In this document: in pieces, positions 15,221 to 17,178 of the stretch
How the letters are laid out: each line of letters opens with the position of its first letter
How positions within the stretch are numbered: position 1 is the first letter of the stretch
DNA from: Bacteroidales bacterium
Lineage (GTDB): Bacteria > Bacteroidota > Bacteroidia > Bacteroidales > UBA4181
NCBI GenBank assembly: GCA_031287245.1
Contig: JAITTD010000037.1
Location: 1 to 17,178 of the forward strand
Length of the DNA: 17,178 nucleotides
Direction: 5' to 3'
The notes under the pieces: model-generated
What the model saw: the letters and a program-made list of their open reading frames with translations, nothing else
Database searches by the model: none
What the model was told of the DNA's origin: nothing
Program-made: the position numbers and the translations under genes

Positions 15221-15628
15221 ATGGCAACCATCGCATTTCATCGAGGAAAAGATTTAGTGTTTGGCACACTTAACGTGGTTGCCGGACAAAGCAAGTTTTC
15301 ATTAAAGCGCGGCGAAACCAAAATAATAAATATGCCTGATGGAGCCTGCAAAATTACGGTCAAAACGTGGGGCGCCTCTTCAAAGTTCACAACAGATGTA
15401 CAAGGCGATTGTACCATCACTACCAGTTCGTTCGTGCCGTATGTTCAGATAATCGGAGGATGTATTTATTTCATTATCTGTGCTTTATTTGCATTCCATG
15501 TGGCGCCCAAATGGATTCTTCTCGTTGGAGCGGTGGCTTTTCTCGTTTCGGTGGTTTATCCTGTAATCCAAATGAACCGCTATTTCAAAATAAGCGTCAA
15601 ACCCAACGCTCTAAATACCAATGGCTAA
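15221..15628 (+). CDS. Small unrecognised protein: soluble beta-rich domain plus two membrane helices
   Basis: I do not recognise a named family. From the ATG at 15221 it has 135 residues. The frame is open back to 15188, but that start overlaps the promoter box. Residues 1-70 look beta-rich, with a RGETKIINMPDGACKITVKTW stretch; this resembles small PEGA-like domains in which a Gly-Glu turn and a Pro-Gly/Pro-Asp-Gly turn alternate with strands. Two membrane helices follow at about 74-93 and 98-117, separated by HVAPKW. There is no signal peptide, so the N-terminal domain is probably cytoplasmic. The gene ends inside the right copy of a direct repeat whose left copy lies before its promoter. 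It converges on the SusD-like gene, with a terminator between them. Function unknown. Confidence 0.75.
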   Translation: MATIAFHRGKDLVFGTLNVVAGQSKFSLKRGETKIINMPDGACKITVKTWGASSKFTTDVQGDCTITTSSFVPYVQIIGGCIYFIICALFAFHVAPKWILLVGAVAFLVSVVYPVIQMNRYFKISVKPNALNTNG

Positions 15629-15648
15629 ATATATATTTTCATTTTTCA
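15606..15648 (+). repeat. Direct repeat, right copy, spanning the stop codon of the small membrane-protein gene
   Basis: This copy matches 15111-15151 over about 40 bp and contains the codons for ALNTNG and the TAA stop of the small protein, plus about 20 bp after it. Because it includes real coding sequence, the left copy is more likely derived from a gene end than from a mobile element. Confidence 0.7.
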
Positions 15649-15711
15649 ATAACGCAAGTCTTCAAGGTCGGCTGGCAGCATCGCAATGAGCCGCGCGGCT
15701 TGTTCTCCACC

Positions 15712-15750
15712 AAAAAAAAACAGGAACGAAAATATCGTCCCTGTTCTTTT
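15712..15750 (-). terminator. Intrinsic terminator of the SusD-like gene, possibly bidirectional
   Basis: On the minus strand AACAGGGACGA (15745-15735), loop TATTT, and TCGTTCCTGTT (15729-15719) form an 11-bp stem with one mismatch. It is followed at once by a run of about nine T residues (complement of the A run at 15712-15720). It lies 22 bp after the SusD-like stop. On the plus strand the same stem is followed by CTTTT, so it may also stop transcripts of the small membrane-protein gene, which ends at 15628. Confidence 0.85.
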
Positions 15751-15771
15751 GAAACTTGGTTTACAACCGAT

Positions 15772-17178
15772 TTATCTGGTGTAACCGGGGTTTTGCACTA
15801 AGTTCGGGTTAGCGCTGAATGCGCCTTCCGGAATGGGGAAACGGCAGAGGTATTCTTTGCCCGGACCGTCTGCCGGATGATCCCACCATGCCTCGGTGGT
15901 GAATTTGCCAAAACGGATGAGGTCGGTACGCCGACGACCTTCGCCGAGAAATTCTATCATCCATTCATCTAATAACCGGTATTCGTCCAAATTGGCTGCC
16001 GTAACAGGGTTCGTATCGGCTCCGGTGAAATAGCGTGCACGCACTTCGTTGATGATGGTGGCTGCGCCTGCTGCATCTCCGGCACGCCATTTACACTCGG
16101 CAAGGGTGTATTTGATTTCCGTGTAGCGGATCACCGGTACATCGGTCGTTTTCCAAATGGCGCCGTCTTTGGAATTGGGTGTCGGTGAATACTTCAACAA
16201 ACGTATGCCTGAGTTTTCTTCGGCAAACATGGCTCCTTCCTTACGCCCCTCGGGATAGCGGGGTTTGTCGATAACGATATCTCCATTGGCATCTAATATA
16301 TAGATTCTAAGTCCATCGGCGCCCACACTGTCTTTTTCCGGTTCTTTTTTGGATTTCAGGTATTTGGGAATGTCCGGACCCAGTTGCCCTATCTGATCGG
16401 GCATGGAAACGGTGTCACCTTTTAAATATTCGCGGGAGCCGTCGGCAAGGCAGGCTGCGCCCGTGAAAGGATTGATCAGCTTTCCTGCCAGAAACATTCC
16501 TTCATATTTTTTGCTGCCTGTTACGCCATCCTGAATACCATAGACATAGTTCTTCTTGCGAAGGTCGGTGGGTTCAAATTTGGAATAGGGGCTTCCTAAT
16601 TTGAAGGGACCGCCAAACTTGTTCGATGGGTTTGCTGCGCCGTAAACATAACTTTTGCCTTCGATGTCGAGCGAGGGGATAAGGCATATTCCGTTCCACG
16701 ACAGGGCTTCCGGATTATCCAAATAAGCCCATGTGCCGTAGTGCGTGCTATAGTTGCGGTTGCCTGCTTCAAACCCGCGATAACTCGGATCGCTGGCAAC
16801 AGCCCAAATCAGTTCATCGGACGCTTCGTTGTCCCAACCCCAAATTTTCTGATAGGAAGAAGCAATTGCATAGTTGCCGTAAACGCCATTGATGATGTCT
16901 TCGCAAATCTTGGCTGTTTCGGCATACATATTCTTTTTGATGTACGATTCGGCGTTGAAATAGAGCCGCATCAACAGAGATGCTGCCACCCCCTGGGTAA
17001 CAATCTGGTCTTGGCGGTCGCCCAGTGCCCGTTTGGGCAGGATGTTCAAATCATCTTTCAGCAATTTTTCAATGAACTCGAAAGTTTCCACATCGGTAGC
17101 CCGTGCTTTCAATTCCGTCTGATTGGAAGTATAAAGCGGAACGCCGCCGAAATAGTCAAGCGCATTCATATAATACCA
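15772..17178 (-). CDS. SusD/RagB family outer-membrane lipoprotein, 5' end outside the window
   Basis: At least 468 residues are visible and the frame continues past the right edge, so the first Met in the window (17169) is internal and the signal peptide is missing. The visible start, YYMNALDYFGGVPLYT, matches the helix and loop of SusD proteins that usually read YYxLxxxFGxVP. The middle part is variable. The C-terminal family domain is clear: VPVIRYTEIKYTLAECKWRAGD, then IINEVRARYF, FLGEGRRRTDLIRFGKF, and the end FPIPEGAFSANPNLVQNPGY. These are surface glycan- or peptide-binding lipoproteins that pair with a SusC-type porin, expected upstream beyond the window. The gene ends just before a strong terminator. 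Its sequence differs clearly from the SusD-like fragment at the left edge. Confidence 0.93.
   Translation of the reverse strand, partial: WYYMNALDYFGGVPLYTSNQTELKARATDVETFEFIEKLLKDDLNILPKRALGDRQDQIVTQGVAASLLMRLYFNAESYIKKNMYAETAKICEDIINGVYGNYAIASSYQKIWGWDNEASDELIWAVASDPSYRGFEAGNRNYSTHYGTWAYLDNPEALSWNGICLIPSLDIEGKSYVYGAANPSNKFGGPFKLGSPYSKFEPTDLRKKNYVYGIQDGVTGSKKYEGMFLAGKLINPFTGAACLADGSREYLKGDTVSMPDQIGQLGPDIPKYLKSKKEPEKDSVGADGLRIYILDANGDIVIDKPRYPEGRKEGAMFAEENSGIRLLKYSPTPNSKDGAIWKTTDVPVIRYTEIKYTLAECKWRAGDAAGAATIINEVRARYFTGADTNPVTAANLDEYRLLDEWMIEFLGEGRRRTDLIRFGKFTTEAWWDHPADGPGKEYLCRFPIPEGAFSANPNLVQNPGYTR

Overview
The window (17,178 bp) looks like a chromosome segment of a Bacteroidota bacterium, most likely of the order Bacteroidales. 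Four observations support this: SusD/RagB-type proteins at both ends, several promoters of the Bacteroidota type (TAnnTTTG at -7, two of them with TTTG 18-19 nt upstream), a V-type ATPase of the Bacteroidales kind, and a trpD with the KHGNYG motif I recall from Bacteroidales homologues. I cannot name the genus.

Layout from left to right: (1) The last 64 codons of a SusD/RagB-like gene (+) end at 196. (2) A gene-free tract (197-407) holds two opposed arrays of degenerate 7-bp repeats that could fold into one long hairpin between convergent genes. (3) A two-gene efflux operon on the minus strand has an AcrA-type adaptor lipoprotein (6060-4957) and then a 1509-residue fusion of an AcrB-type RND pump with an OprM/NodT-type outer-membrane channel (4937-408). 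The fusion carries an internal lipobox. (4) A two-gene minus-strand unit has an isolated trpD (8152-7142), overlapping by 4 bp a GNAT acetyltransferase fused to a Nim-like flavin domain (7145-6213). (5) A tRNA-Lys(UUU) gene with its own promoter. (6) A minus-strand V-type ATPase operon in the order B, D, an unknown EF-hand-bearing membrane protein, I, K (13599 to 8476). A strong promoter sits directly before B, so the subunits A and E and the DUF2764-type gene that usually precede B are not here. (7) Divergent from it, a flavodiiron protein gene (13795-15015, +). (8) A small unrecognised two-TM protein (15221-15628, +), flanked by imperfect direct repeats of about 40 bp. (9) A strong hairpin terminator. 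(10) Most of a second SusD/RagB-like gene (-), running off the right edge.

The V-ATPase genes encode the stator B subunit, the central shaft D, the membrane stator I and the rotor ring K. K keeps every residue position that I recall as forming the Na+ site of Enterococcus hirae NtpK, so a sodium-linked enzyme is likely. The best candidate for something undescribed is the membrane-anchored protein with two EF-hand-like loops encoded between D and I, inside this rearranged operon. The RND-channel fusion, the GNAT-Nim fusion and the heptad hairpin are the other notable items. All intergenic gaps are shorter than 300 bp.
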